From the NCBI RefSeq assembly GCF_013002705.1, contig NZ_JABEND010000002.1, positions 558,001 through 622,000 of the forward strand: a DNA stretch of 64,000 nucleotides, in the 5' to 3' direction. This DNA is from Nakamurella aerolata (GTDB taxonomy: Bacteria > Actinomycetota > Actinomycetes > Mycobacteriales > Nakamurellaceae). Of the stretch, positions 8,472-16,096 are shown piece after piece. The translations under genes and the position numbers were made by a program. The notes under the pieces are model-generated. The model was given only the letters and a program-made list of their open reading frames with translations, was not told the DNA's origin and did not search any database. Positions within the stretch are counted from its first letter, which is position 1. Each line of letters starts with the position of its first letter.

Positions 8472-9707
8472 TCAGTCGTCGGGGTCCAGATTGCCCTGCA
8501 GCACGTAATCGCCGAAACCGTTGACGGTGAAGCCCAACCGCCCGCGACTGGTCGGCCGGATGACGCCCTTGGTGATCAGCCGCTCCCGCAGCTCGCTCAG
8601 GCTGGTGCTCGAGGTGTGCAGCGCCGCGGCGATGTCACTGCGGGCGACCGAGGGTGAGCCGGTGTCCGCGGCGATCCGCGCCATCGCCCGCAGCAGCTTG
8701 CGTTCGGCCGGGGTGGCGTCTGCCCAACGGGTGCGGTGCAGTCGCACCAGTTGCTCAGCTGCCCGCTCGATGCCGGTGCGCACCTGGTCGAGCGTCAACG
8801 TCCCGCCGGGAGCGGGTCGTCCGGCGGCCCGCCAGGCCTCGTCACCGACCAGCTGCACGGTGAACGGGAAGCCCTCGGCGAACCTGACGGCGGCGTCCAG
8901 CGCGTCCACCTGCCAACTGACCCCGCGCTCCCGGGCCGGCGCGGTGAGCGCCGTGCGCACCGCCTGGTCGGACAGCGGCCCCAGCACCGGGTAGTGAAAG
9001 CGTTCGCTGAACGTTGCGGCCTTGCGCAGTGCGTCCTCGGCGTCCGGCGTACCGGCGGCGAACACCGCCGCCCGCAGCGGCCCGCCGACGCGGCGCTGAA
9101 GGTTCTGCCAGGTGTGCGCCAACGTGCTGAGACCGGCAGGGTCGGCGCTCTGGATCTCGTCGATCAGCAGCACCAGCCCGCTGTGACCTTCCTGCTGGGC
9201 CGCCGCCACCGTCTCGGTGATCAACTCCTCGAACTCGAGGGTGGGGTCGGTCGGCCGGTTGCCGGCACCCGTCGTTGTGCCCGACTTGCCGGCGGGCTCG
9301 ACGCTGGCCTCCACCTGCGCCACTCCAGGGACGCCGACGATGAGCTTGACGGTGAGCCGGTCCAGGATCCGGCGCAGCTTGGAGTGCTTGCTGCGCTTCG
9401 GCGGCCGCTCGCCGTCCCAGGCGCGCAGTTGTCGGTCGATGCGGTCGGCGATGGCGCCGATCAGCGAGTCGCCCGCCCCGCCGGCTGCCCATACCGTGAC
9501 GGCGCCGCGGCCCTTGGCCAGTTGGTCGACCTGCGAAAGGATCGACGTCTTGCCCATACCGCGCGGTGCCGCATCGACCCTGATCCGCCCGATGAACTCG
9601 CCGAGATCGGCCATCAGCGAGATCTGTTCGTCGATGTCGGCGAGTTGCTCGTCGCGGCCCGGCACCTGGCGCGCGATCTGGCCAGGGGTGTACGGACTCG
9701 GCTGCAT
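8472..9707 (-). CDS. AAA/STAND-like ATPase with C-terminal winged helix
   Basis: 411 aa from the ATG at 9707. Walker A is APRGMGKTS (residues 47-55), Walker B is VLLIDEIQS (181-184 for LIDE), and a sensor-1-like AVFAAGTPD follows. The C-terminal about 90 residues look like a winged helix (SVARSDIAAALHTSSTSLSE then LITKGVIRP). This domain order resembles Orc1/Cdc6-like or STAND-type ATPases annotated only as 'ATP-binding protein'. The frame is open to 9797, but the upstream 30 codons cross a candidate operator and promoter. It stands alone, with no obvious effector gene next to it. Function unknown. Confidence 0.88.
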   Translation of the reverse strand: MQPSPYTPGQIARQVPGRDEQLADIDEQISLMADLGEFIGRIRVDAAPRGMGKTSILSQVDQLAKGRGAVTVWAAGGAGDSLIGAIADRIDRQLRAWDGERPPKRSKHSKLRRILDRLTVKLIVGVPGVAQVEASVEPAGKSGTTTGAGNRPTDPTLEFEELITETVAAAQQEGHSGLVLLIDEIQSADPAGLSTLAHTWQNLQRRVGGPLRAAVFAAGTPDAEDALRKAATFSERFHYPVLGPLSDQAVRTALTAPARERGVSWQVDALDAAVRFAEGFPFTVQLVGDEAWRAAGRPAPGGTLTLDQVRTGIERAAEQLVRLHRTRWADATPAERKLLRAMARIAADTGSPSVARSDIAAALHTSSTSLSELRERLITKGVIRPTSRGRLGFTVNGFGDYVLQGNLDPDD

Positions 9708-9753
9708 GCTTGGCCCCGCTCTCCCTGGCCGATCCAGCGCACTGTCGATAATG

Positions 9754-9779
9754 CGTGATATTAGCCTGAAACTATCACG
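9754..9779. promoter_or_regulatory. Inverted repeat (CGTGATA-N12-TATCACG) upstream of the AAA ATPase
   Basis: Perfect 7-bp arms at 9754-9760 and 9773-9779 in one of the few AT-rich spots of the region. On the minus strand TAATAT (9758-9763) overlaps one arm and resembles a -10 element for the ATPase gene. The arrangement fits a repressor site over a promoter. Confidence 0.5.
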
Positions 9780-10309
9780 AATCATCGGAGTGGGCATCGG
9801 GTTGCGCGGATGCTGGGCCGGGGGATCGGGCCCAGCGAGTCGGGCCGGGAGCCGGGATGTGGCGGAAGCTGCGTGGCGAGCTGCGTGCCGAGAGGCTGAA
9901 TGGCGAGGAAGCTGAGTGCCGAGAGGCTTCGCCGGACGCCGCTCGGGCGCCGATTGGATTCAGGGGCGCCCGCCGCGTACAGTTGACTGTTGGCGCGCGT
10001 GTCGGGCCGGTTCTGGCGTGTTCACTGTTCGCCCGAGAACCAGCTCGGGACGAGCATCTTTCCCGGTGTCTGGGCCGATGCTAGCTCGCAGGTTGAGCCG
10101 GCGGCGCGGACCCACCCCGAGCAGCAAGCAAGCGGTCTGCCGGTGCCCGGCGGGCGGCTTGTCGCTGGCTGCCGAAGCACGTGCGGTACCGGGCAGCGCA
10201 GAGCCGGTGCAGGAAGAGCAGCCGGTGCAGGCAGCACAGCGGTACAGACAGCAGTACGGAATAACTGCAACACGGAACAACTGCAACACGGAATAGAAGA
10301 GGATCGGAT
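9780..10309. other. Non-coding interval before infA
   Basis: About 530 bp with no gene I can support. ORFs in it are short and compositionally unlike real genes. It contains imperfect direct repeats of GCCGAGAGGCT-like sequence near 9885-9940 and the 16-bp-period repeat just before infA. It must carry the promoter of the translation operon, but I cannot place it with confidence. Confidence 0.6.
10263..10293. repeat. Tandem direct repeat in the infA leader
   Basis: AACTGCAACACGGAA occurs at 10263-10277 and 10279-10293, a 16-bp period ending 2 nt before the infA ribosome-binding site. A third, diverged copy may begin near 10245. It could be a slippage duplication or a protein/RNA-binding element. 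Confidence 0.7.
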
Positions 10310-10531
10310 TTGGCTAAGAAGGACGGCGCGATCGAGGTCGAGGGCCGGGTTGTCGAGCCGCTGCCCAATGCCATGTTCCGAGTCGAGCTGGAGAACGGGC
10401 ACAAGGTGCTCGCCCACATCAGCGGCAAGATGCGGCAGCACTACATCCGCATCCTCCCGGAGGACCGGGTTGTCGTCGAACTCTCGCCGTACGACCTGTC
10501 TCGCGGCCGCATCGTCTACCGCTACAAGTAA
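10310..10531 (+). CDS. infA: Translation initiation factor IF-1
   Basis: 73 aa, the usual IF-1 length. It begins [20 protein letters not shown] and contains the S1/OB-fold signature [22 protein letters not shown]-1 binds the 30S A site and cooperates with IF-2 and IF-3. The start codon is TTG at 10310 with AGAAGAGGA at 10295-10303, a strong ribosome-binding site 6 nt away. It heads the infA-rpmJ-rpsM-rpsK-rpsD-rpoA-rplQ cluster. Confidence 0.98.
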   Translation: MAKKDGAIEVEGRVVEPLPNAMFRVELENGHKVLAHISGKMRQHYIRILPEDRVVVELSPYDLSRGRIVYRYK

Positions 10532-10612
10532 ATCTTCGCGGCGGCAGGGCAGATCCAGCGCCGCATGGTTCCCCGGAACCATCCCCCACACCAGCGACAC
10601 CGAGGAAAAGCA

Positions 10613-10726
10613 ATGAAGGTACAGCCGAGCGTCAAGCCGATCTGTGACAAGTGCAAGGTCATCCGGCGGCACAGCCGCGTCATGGTGATCTGCGAGAACC
10701 CGCGCCACAAGCAGCGGCAGGGTTGA
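10613..10726 (+). CDS. rpmJ: 50S ribosomal protein L36 (bL36)
   Basis: A 37-codon gene starting [20 protein letters not shown] and ending RHKQRQG. The zinc-ribbon ligands are C11, C14, C27 and H32, so this is the zinc-binding (C+) form. GAGGA at 10602-10606 lies 6 nt before the ATG. Position directly after infA is conserved in bacteria. Confidence 0.98.
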   Translation: MKVQPSVKPICDKCKVIRRHSRVMVICENPRHKQRQG

Positions 10727-10987
10727 GCGACGAGCCTGCGCAAGCACCACAGATAAGACTGCACCCGCCACGTGGCGGGTGAGCCGGAGCGAGACCGGCA
10801 CACCTGAATATCGCGTCACCACCCGCCGTCCTGCCGGAACTTCCGGCAAGGGCAGCGGACCACCCCCGGACTACAGGCCGGGGCCCGCACGGACCGGCTC
10901 ATCCCAGCCGGTCCCCACTGCGGGACGGGACGCGACCGACACCTGTAGCGCAGCCCGGGGAAACCCGGCAAGAAGGAGAGCGGCCAG
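10727..10987 (+). promoter_or_regulatory. Structured leader of rpsM
   Basis: 261 nt without a gene but with four compact inverted repeats: a perfect 20-bp palindrome (10762-10781, arms CACCCGCCAC/GTGGCGGGTG); TGCCGGAA-C-TTCCGGCA (10832-10848); GGACCGGCT-N6-AGCCGGTCC (10891-10914); and a 5-bp stem capped by GAAA (10955-10968) just before the rpsM Shine-Dalgarno GAAGGAGAG. In Escherichia coli S4 represses the alpha operon through the rpsM leader. This spacer may play a similar role, or hold a separate promoter or terminator. Confidence 0.55.
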
Positions 10988-11365
10988 ATGGCACGTCTCA
11001 TGGGAGTGGATCTCCCGCGCGACAAGCGCATGGAGATCGCACTGACCTACATCTACGGCATCGGGCACACCCGCTCGGTCGCCATCCTGAAGTCGACCGG
11101 TATCTCGCCGGATCTTCGGAGCAAGGACCTCACCGACGATCAGGTGCTCGCCCTGCGCGACGCCATCGACGCCGAGGGTTACAAGGTCGAGGGCGACCTG
11201 CGCCGCGAGGTGCAGGCCGACATCCGCCGCAAGATGGAGATCGGGTCGTACCAGGGCCTGCGTCACCGCCGGCACCTGCCGGTCCGCGGCCAGCGCACCA
11301 AGACCAACGCCCGCACCCGCAAGGGCCCGAAGAAGACCATCGCCGGCAAGAAGAAGGCCAGGTAA
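10988..11365 (+). CDS. rpsM: 30S ribosomal protein S13 (uS13)
   Basis: 125 aa with the S13 signatures [14 protein letters not shown] and [20 protein letters not shown], ending in a lysine/arginine-rich tail. It sits in the 30S head and contacts the 50S subunit and P-site tRNA. The ATG is preceded by GAAGGAGAG at 10972-10980. The stop is 6 bp before rpsK. Confidence 0.98.
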   Translation: MARLMGVDLPRDKRMEIALTYIYGIGHTRSVAILKSTGISPDLRSKDLTDDQVLALRDAIDAEGYKVEGDLRREVQADIRRKMEIGSYQGLRHRRHLPVRGQRTKTNARTRKGPKKTIAGKKKAR

Positions 11366-11371
11366 TCCGCC

Positions 11372-11776
11372 ATGCCACCGAAGACTCGTGCAGGTGCCGT
11401 GAAAAAGGTGCGCCGCAAGGAGAAGAAGAACGTCTCCCACGGTCACGCTCACATCAAGAGCACCTTCAACAACACCATCGTCTCGATCACCGACCCGACC
11501 GGTGCGGTGATCAGCTGGGCCTCCGCCGGCCACGTCGGCTTCAAGGGCTCCCGCAAGTCGACCCCGTACGCCGCCCAGATGGCCGCGGAGAACGCCGCGC
11601 GCAAGGCCATGGAACACGGCATGCGCAAGGTCGACGTGTTCGTCAAGGGTCCCGGCTCGGGCCGGGAGACCGCCATCCGCTCGCTGCAGGCCACCGGCCT
11701 GGAGGTGGGTGCGATCTCCGACGTCACCCCGCAGGCACACAACGGAACCCGGCCGCCCAAGCGGCGCCGGGTCTGA
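11372..11776 (+). CDS. rpsK: 30S ribosomal protein S11 (uS11)
   Basis: 134 aa. The family motif [18 protein letters not shown] and the C-terminal [17 protein letters not shown] are intact. It forms part of the 30S platform next to the Shine-Dalgarno helix. It is 6 bp after rpsM and 23 bp before rpsD, so the three are one operon. Confidence 0.98.
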   Translation: MPPKTRAGAVKKVRRKEKKNVSHGHAHIKSTFNNTIVSITDPTGAVISWASAGHVGFKGSRKSTPYAAQMAAENAARKAMEHGMRKVDVFVKGPGSGRETAIRSLQATGLEVGAISDVTPQAHNGTRPPKRRRV

Positions 11777-11799
11777 CGGGGAAGAAGGTTTAGAAAACA

Positions 11800-12405
11800 A
11801 TGGCTCGCTATACAGGTCCCGTTACCAAGATTTCCCGTCGCCTCAAGACCGACCTGGTCGGCGGCGATCAGGCGTTCGAGCGCCGTCCCTTCCCTCCCGG
11901 GCAGCACGGCCGCGCCCGCACCAAGGAGAAGGAGTACCTGACCCAGCTGCAGGAGAAGCAGAAGGCCAGGTACACCTACGGCGTCATGGAGAAGCAGTTC
12001 TCCCGCTACTACGACGAGGCCACCCGCACCAAGGGCAAGACCGGTGAAGCTCTGCTGGTCATCCTGGAGTCGCGGCTGGACAACGTCATCTACCGTGCCG
12101 GCCTGGCCAGGACCCGCCGCGCTGCCCGGCAGCTGGTGACCCACGGCCACTTCGAGGTCAACGGTGTGCGGGTGGACGTGCCCAGCTACCGCGTCGAGCA
12201 GTACGACATCATCACCATCCGCAAGCAGTCGGTGGCGAAGTTCCCGTTCGAGCTGGCGCGGCAGACCCAGGGCGAGCGCACCGCTCCGGCCTGGATGCAG
12301 GTGGTCCCCGACACCCTGCAGATCCTGATCCACCAGCTGCCGGTGCGGGCGCAGATCGATTCGCAGATCAACGAACAGCTGATCGTCGAGTACTACTCCA
12401 AGTAG
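11800..12405 (+). CDS. rpsD: 30S ribosomal protein S4 (uS4)
   Basis: 201 aa starting MARYTGPVTKISRRLKTDLV, with the S4 RNA-binding domain at about 90-150 (LESRLDNVIYRAGLA, ARQLVTHGHFEVNGVRV). It is a primary 16S rRNA-binding protein and, in E. coli, the translational repressor of the alpha operon. The last six codons plus stop (VEYYSK and TAG) are duplicated immediately downstream, see the repeat at 12385-12426. GAAGAAGG lies upstream of the ATG. Confidence 0.98.
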   Translation: MARYTGPVTKISRRLKTDLVGGDQAFERRPFPPGQHGRARTKEKEYLTQLQEKQKARYTYGVMEKQFSRYYDEATRTKGKTGEALLVILESRLDNVIYRAGLARTRRAARQLVTHGHFEVNGVRVDVPSYRVEQYDIITIRKQSVAKFPFELARQTQGERTAPAWMQVVPDTLQILIHQLPVRAQIDSQINEQLIVEYYSK

Positions 12406-12426
12406 GTCGAGTACTACTCCAAGTAG
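12385..12426 (+). repeat. Perfect 21-bp tandem duplication of the rpsD 3' end
   Basis: The 21 bases encoding VEYYSK plus the stop TAG (12385-12405) recur without a mismatch at 12406-12426. The second copy is untranslated. Identity in both copies suggests a recent slippage or replication event. Confidence 0.97.
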
Positions 12427-12766
12427 TCGGGTCCACAAGTATTCGGTCCGACTGCGTCGTCCGACTACTCGGGTCCACAGCGATCGGTTGACTCCGTCGG
12501 CCGGTCCCTTGGATTCACAAGTGTGACCAACGGGTTCATCGCTGACCCGTCGCGCTTCCGGCTCGCGCCGGCCGGTCGGCGCCGGCACCCGGCATCACGG
12601 GTGCGGCACCGACCGGCCGGCGGCGGAGCCGCTCACCACACGGCACCACCGTGTGGGTGCGCAGCCGGTCACCGCACCAGCTGCGCCGCACTGCACGACG
12701 AAAGTTGTTGTGCCCCAACGTGACGTCATATAGCGGTCGTCACCTGAACATGGGAGAGGAATCCCT
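12427..12766 (+). promoter_or_regulatory. Structured rpsD-rpoA spacer
   Basis: 340 nt without a gene. A long hairpin spans 12571-12617: outer arms GCCGGTCGG/CCGACCGGC, then a GCC/GGC segment and the inner arms GCACCCG/CGGGTGC around a GCATCA loop. A second hairpin is CCACACGG-N5-CCGTGTGG (12636-12656). GGGAGAGG then lies before the rpoA GTG. The hairpins lack a U-run, so they could be an attenuator, a processing site or a protein-binding leader. A separate promoter for rpoA-rplQ here is possible. Confidence 0.6.
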
Positions 12767-13876
12767 GTGCTGATTTCCCAGCGCCCCGCCCTTGCCGAGG
12801 AAAGCGTCTCGGCGAACCGAGCCCGGTTCGTCATCGAGCCGCTGGAGCCCGGCTTCGGCTACACCCTTGGCAACTCGCTGCGCCGGACGCTGCTGTCGTC
12901 CATCCCGGGCGCCAGCGTCACCAGCATCCGCATCGACGGTGTGCTGCACGAGTTCACCACCGTCCCCGGCGTGAAAGAGGACGTCACCGAGCTGATCCTG
13001 AACGTCAAGGATCTGGTCGTCTCCTCCGAGGACGACGAGCCCGTCGTCATGTACCTGCGCAAGCAGGGCCCCGGCGAGGTCACCGCCGCCGACATCGCGC
13101 CGCCGGCCGGCGTCACCGTGCACAACCCCGACCTGCACCTTGCCACCCTCACCGACAAGGGCAAGCTCGAGATCGAGCTGGTGGTCGAGCGCGGCCGTGG
13201 CTATGTGCCTGCCGCTCCGAACAAGGCCGTCGGCGCCGAGATCGGTCGCATCCCGGTCGATTCGATCTACTCGCCGGTGCTCAAGGTCACCTACCGGGTG
13301 GAGGCCACCCGCGTCGAGCAGCGCACCGACTTCGACCGGCTGGTGCTCGACGTCGAGACCAAGTCGTCGATCAGCCCGCGGGACGCGCTGGCCTCGGCCG
13401 GCACCACCCTGGTGGAGCTGTTCGGTCTTGCCCGCGAGCTGAACGTCAACGCCGAAGGCATCGAGATCGGCCCGTCGCCGGCCGAGGCCGACCACATTGC
13501 GGCGTTCAGCCTGCCGATCGAGGAGATGGACCTGACCGTCCGCTCCTACAACTGCCTCAAGCGCGAAGGCATCCACAGCGTCGGCGAGCTGGTCGGCCGT
13601 ACCGAGGCCGACCTGCTGGACATCCGCAACTTCGGCCAGAAGTCGATCGACGAGGTCAAGGTCAAGCTGCACCAGATGGGCTTGGCGCTCAAGGATTCCC
13701 CGGCCGGCTTCGATCCGACCGCAGCCGCGCTGGCCTACGGCAACGACTGGGGCCCGACGGTGTCCCAGGCCGGTGCCGAAGGCGCCGATGGTGACGATGC
13801 CACCGCGGGTGCCGCCGGCGCTGACGGCGGCAGCGGTGACGACCAGGGCGACTACGCCGAGACCGAACAGATCTGA
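12767..13876 (+). CDS. rpoA: RNA polymerase alpha subunit
   Basis: 369 aa. The N-terminal assembly domain (about 1-230) contains [20 protein letters not shown]. The C-terminal domain (about 250-315) contains [19 protein letters not shown] and [14 protein letters not shown], which contacts promoter UP elements and activators. An acidic, glycine-rich tail of about 40 residues follows. The start is GTG with GGGAGAGG upstream. rplQ follows after 16 bp. Confidence 0.98.
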   Translation: MLISQRPALAEESVSANRARFVIEPLEPGFGYTLGNSLRRTLLSSIPGASVTSIRIDGVLHEFTTVPGVKEDVTELILNVKDLVVSSEDDEPVVMYLRKQGPGEVTAADIAPPAGVTVHNPDLHLATLTDKGKLEIELVVERGRGYVPAAPNKAVGAEIGRIPVDSIYSPVLKVTYRVEATRVEQRTDFDRLVLDVETKSSISPRDALASAGTTLVELFGLARELNVNAEGIEIGPSPAEADHIAAFSLPIEEMDLTVRSYNCLKREGIHSVGELVGRTEADLLDIRNFGQKSIDEVKVKLHQMGLALKDSPAGFDPTAAALAYGNDWGPTVSQAGAEGADGDDATAGAAGADGGSGDDQGDYAETEQI

Positions 13877-13892
13877 TAGGAGCACGTAGATC

Positions 13893-14723
13893 ATGCCCAC
13901 CCCGAACAAGGGTCCGCGGCTCGGCGGTTCGCCGCAGCACGAGCGACTGATTCTGGCCAACCTGGCCACTCAGCTGTTCGAGCACGGCCGGATCACCACC
14001 ACCGAGACCAAGGCCAAGCGCCTGCGCCCGGTGGCCGAGAAGCTGGTGACCGCGGCCAAGCGCGGCACCCTGCACGCCCGTCGTGAGGTCATGAAGACCA
14101 TCCGCGACAAGGACGTTGTGCACAAGCTGTTCGCCGAGATCGGCCCCAGCTTCGCCACCCGAGAGGGCGGCTACACCCGCATCGTCAAGACGATGCCGCG
14201 CAAGGGTGACAACGCCCAGATGGCCGTCATCGAGCTGATCGGTGAGGAGACCGTCAGCTCGCAGGCCAACCGGGTTGCGCGCCGGGCCGCGTCCCGCCGC
14301 AACAACGCCGGTGACTCCGCCGCCGGCGCCGAGAGCACCGACAGCGCTGCCACCGAGTCGACGGAGTCCACCAGCTCCGCCGACTCCGCGGGGTCCGCCG
14401 GCTCCGACGACAGTGCCGACAACTCCGACACCGCAGGCACCCCGCAGGCTGTGGCGGACACCGAGGTCGAGGAGTCGGCATCGACCGACGACGCGCCCTA
14501 CGGCCCCGGTAGCCACGCCCCGCTGGAGGACGGCGGGCAGCCGGACGGCTTCCCGATCAAGGGCAACGCCGACTCGATGCTCTACCACGTGCCGGATTCG
14601 GCGTTCTACGACAGGACCGTTGCCGAGGTGTGGTTCGCCACCGCCGAGGACGCGGAGAAGGCCGGTTTCCAGCTGCCGCCGTCGCAGCGTGAGGACGCCG
14701 ACAGCGATTCCAGCGAGAGCTGA
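13893..14723 (+). CDS. rplQ: 50S ribosomal protein L17 (bL17) with C-terminal sunset-type domain
   Basis: Residues 1-120 are ordinary L17 ([37 protein letters not shown]). They are followed by a Ser/Ala/Asp-rich linker (about 130-200) and a second conserved block at about 203-262 containing [20 protein letters not shown] and [19 protein letters not shown]. This block matches what I know as the actinobacterial 'sunset' domain, also found on other proteins. L17 usually has about 120-200 residues, so 276 is long. The domain probably projects from the ribosome near the exit tunnel; its job is unknown. AGGAG lies upstream of the ATG, and a strong terminator follows. Confidence 0.97.
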   Translation: MPTPNKGPRLGGSPQHERLILANLATQLFEHGRITTTETKAKRLRPVAEKLVTAAKRGTLHARREVMKTIRDKDVVHKLFAEIGPSFATREGGYTRIVKTMPRKGDNAQMAVIELIGEETVSSQANRVARRAASRRNNAGDSAAGAESTDSAATESTESTSSADSAGSAGSDDSADNSDTAGTPQAVADTEVEESASTDDAPYGPGSHAPLEDGGQPDGFPIKGNADSMLYHVPDSAFYDRTVAEVWFATAEDAEKAGFQLPPSQREDADSDSSES

Positions 14724-14790
14724 TATCGCCGACTGGGCAGGCTCGGCGGTAAGACCGTAAGAACGCCGCAGTCATGAAGACCGAGCAGCC

Positions 14791-14834
14791 GCAGCGCGGG
14801 CCCCACTCCGACACCGGAGTGGGGCCCGCGCTGC
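14791..14834 (+). terminator. Strong hairpin terminator after rplQ
   Basis: A perfect 19-bp stem (arms 14791-14809 and 14816-14834, left arm GCAGCGCGGGCCCCACTCC) with loop GACACC. There is no U-run, as often in high-GC actinomycetes. It ends the ribosomal operon and shows that truA should start downstream of it. Confidence 0.85.
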
Positions 14835-14857
14835 TGTCCGAGCCCGGCGCGCCGGCC

Positions 14858-16096
14858 GTGACCGCCGATACCGCCGACACTGCCGATACTTCCGACACTG
14901 CCGACACTGCCAACACTGCCGAGACCGCTGGCCCCCCGGACGCCGCCCGGCCCGCCGGGTTGGTGCGGCTGCGACTGGACATCTGTTACGACGGAACGGA
15001 TTTCCGCGGCTGGGCGGTGCAGCCAGGGCTGCGCACGGTCGCCGGCGAGCTCGGCGACGCGCTGCAGGTGCTGTTCCGGGCGCCGGTGCCGCTGGTGGTG
15101 GCGGGACGCACCGATTCCGGCGTGCACGCCAGCGGTCAGGTCGCACACATCGACGTCGACCCGGACGCGTTGGCCCGGCTGGCGCCCCGGCAGCGCCGCG
15201 GCGCCCGCCCGCAACGGACCAGTGGGGGCGAGCCGGCCACGGCCACAGCAACGTCGGGCGCCGGCGGCGGCACTCCGGTTGCCGCCCAGGACGTTTCGGC
15301 CCTGGGTCAGGACGTTTCGGCGCCCGCGCAGGACGCCCCCGATGTCAAGGACGCGCCCGACGGCGAGAACGCGCCTGGCGAGAACGCGCCCGACGGCGAG
15401 GACGCTTCGGCCGCGATGCCCGGCCTCACCGGGTTGCGCCGCCGGCTGGCCGGGCTGCTGCCCGCGGATCTGCGGGTGCGTGCCGTCACCCGCGCCCCCG
15501 ACGGGTTCGATGCCAGGTTCTCCGCGCTGCGCCGGCACTACCGCTACCGGATCGTCACCGCCGATTGGGGCGTCGATCCGCTGCGCCGCAACGATGTGCT
15601 GCATCTGCCGAGACCGCTGGACGCCGACCGCATGCACCGGGCCGCACAGGGCCTGCTGGGCCTGCGCGACTTTGCCGCGTACTGCCGCCCGCGCCCCGGC
15701 AGCACCACCATCAGAGACCTGCAGCGGCTGGACGTCCGGCGCACAGCGAACCCCGGCGAGATCGAGGTGCTGGTCACCGCCGACGCGTTCTGCCACTCCA
15801 TGGTGCGGTCGCTGGTCGGGGTGCTGATCGCGGTGGGCGAGGAACGCTCAGACCTCGCCGCTCCGGTGCGACTGCTGGCGGCCGGCGAGCGCACCGCGGC
15901 GATACACACCGCCCCGGCCCGCGGCCTCACCTTGACCGGCGTCGACTACCCGCCGGCCGGCCAACTGGCCGAGCGGGCCACGCTCACCAGGGCGGTACGC
16001 GATGATGGAGCCGTCCACCCGGAACGTGCGTCGGAGGGTGAGCGCGCCGTCGACGTTTCATCGGCGGCCAACGAGCTGGGAGGCAGGCACACATGA
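14858..16096 (+). CDS. truA: tRNA pseudouridine(38-40) synthase TruA with large insertion
   Basis: TruA modifies uridines 38-40 of tRNA anticodon arms. The catalytic aspartate lies in VVAGRTDSGVHASGQVAHID, and YRYRIVTADWGVDPL plus CHSMVRSLVGVLIAVG are further family motifs. About 80 low-complexity residues (roughly 15180-15420, with DGENAPGENAPDGED) interrupt the usual linker between the two halves of the fold. An ATG at 14774 is in frame but lies before the 19-bp terminator stem, so I use the GTG at 14858; a GTG at 14963 next to the conserved VRLRLDICYDG is also possible. No start has a good Shine-Dalgarno. The stop overlaps the next start (ATGA). Confidence 0.93.
   Translation: MTADTADTADTSDTADTANTAETAGPPDAARPAGLVRLRLDICYDGTDFRGWAVQPGLRTVAGELGDALQVLFRAPVPLVVAGRTDSGVHASGQVAHIDVDPDALARLAPRQRRGARPQRTSGGEPATATATSGAGGGTPVAAQDVSALGQDVSAPAQDAPDVKDAPDGENAPGENAPDGEDASAAMPGLTGLRRRLAGLLPADLRVRAVTRAPDGFDARFSALRRHYRYRIVTADWGVDPLRRNDVLHLPRPLDADRMHRAAQGLLGLRDFAAYCRPRPGSTTIRDLQRLDVRRTANPGEIEVLVTADAFCHSMVRSLVGVLIAVGEERSDLAAPVRLLAAGERTAAIHTAPARGLTLTGVDYPPAGQLAERATLTRAVRDDGAVHPERASEGERAVDVSSAANELGGRHT

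Noticed and set aside
10016-10849. Minus-strand 275-aa frame over infA-rpmJ
   Set aside because: Antisense to infA and rpmJ, which are unambiguous.
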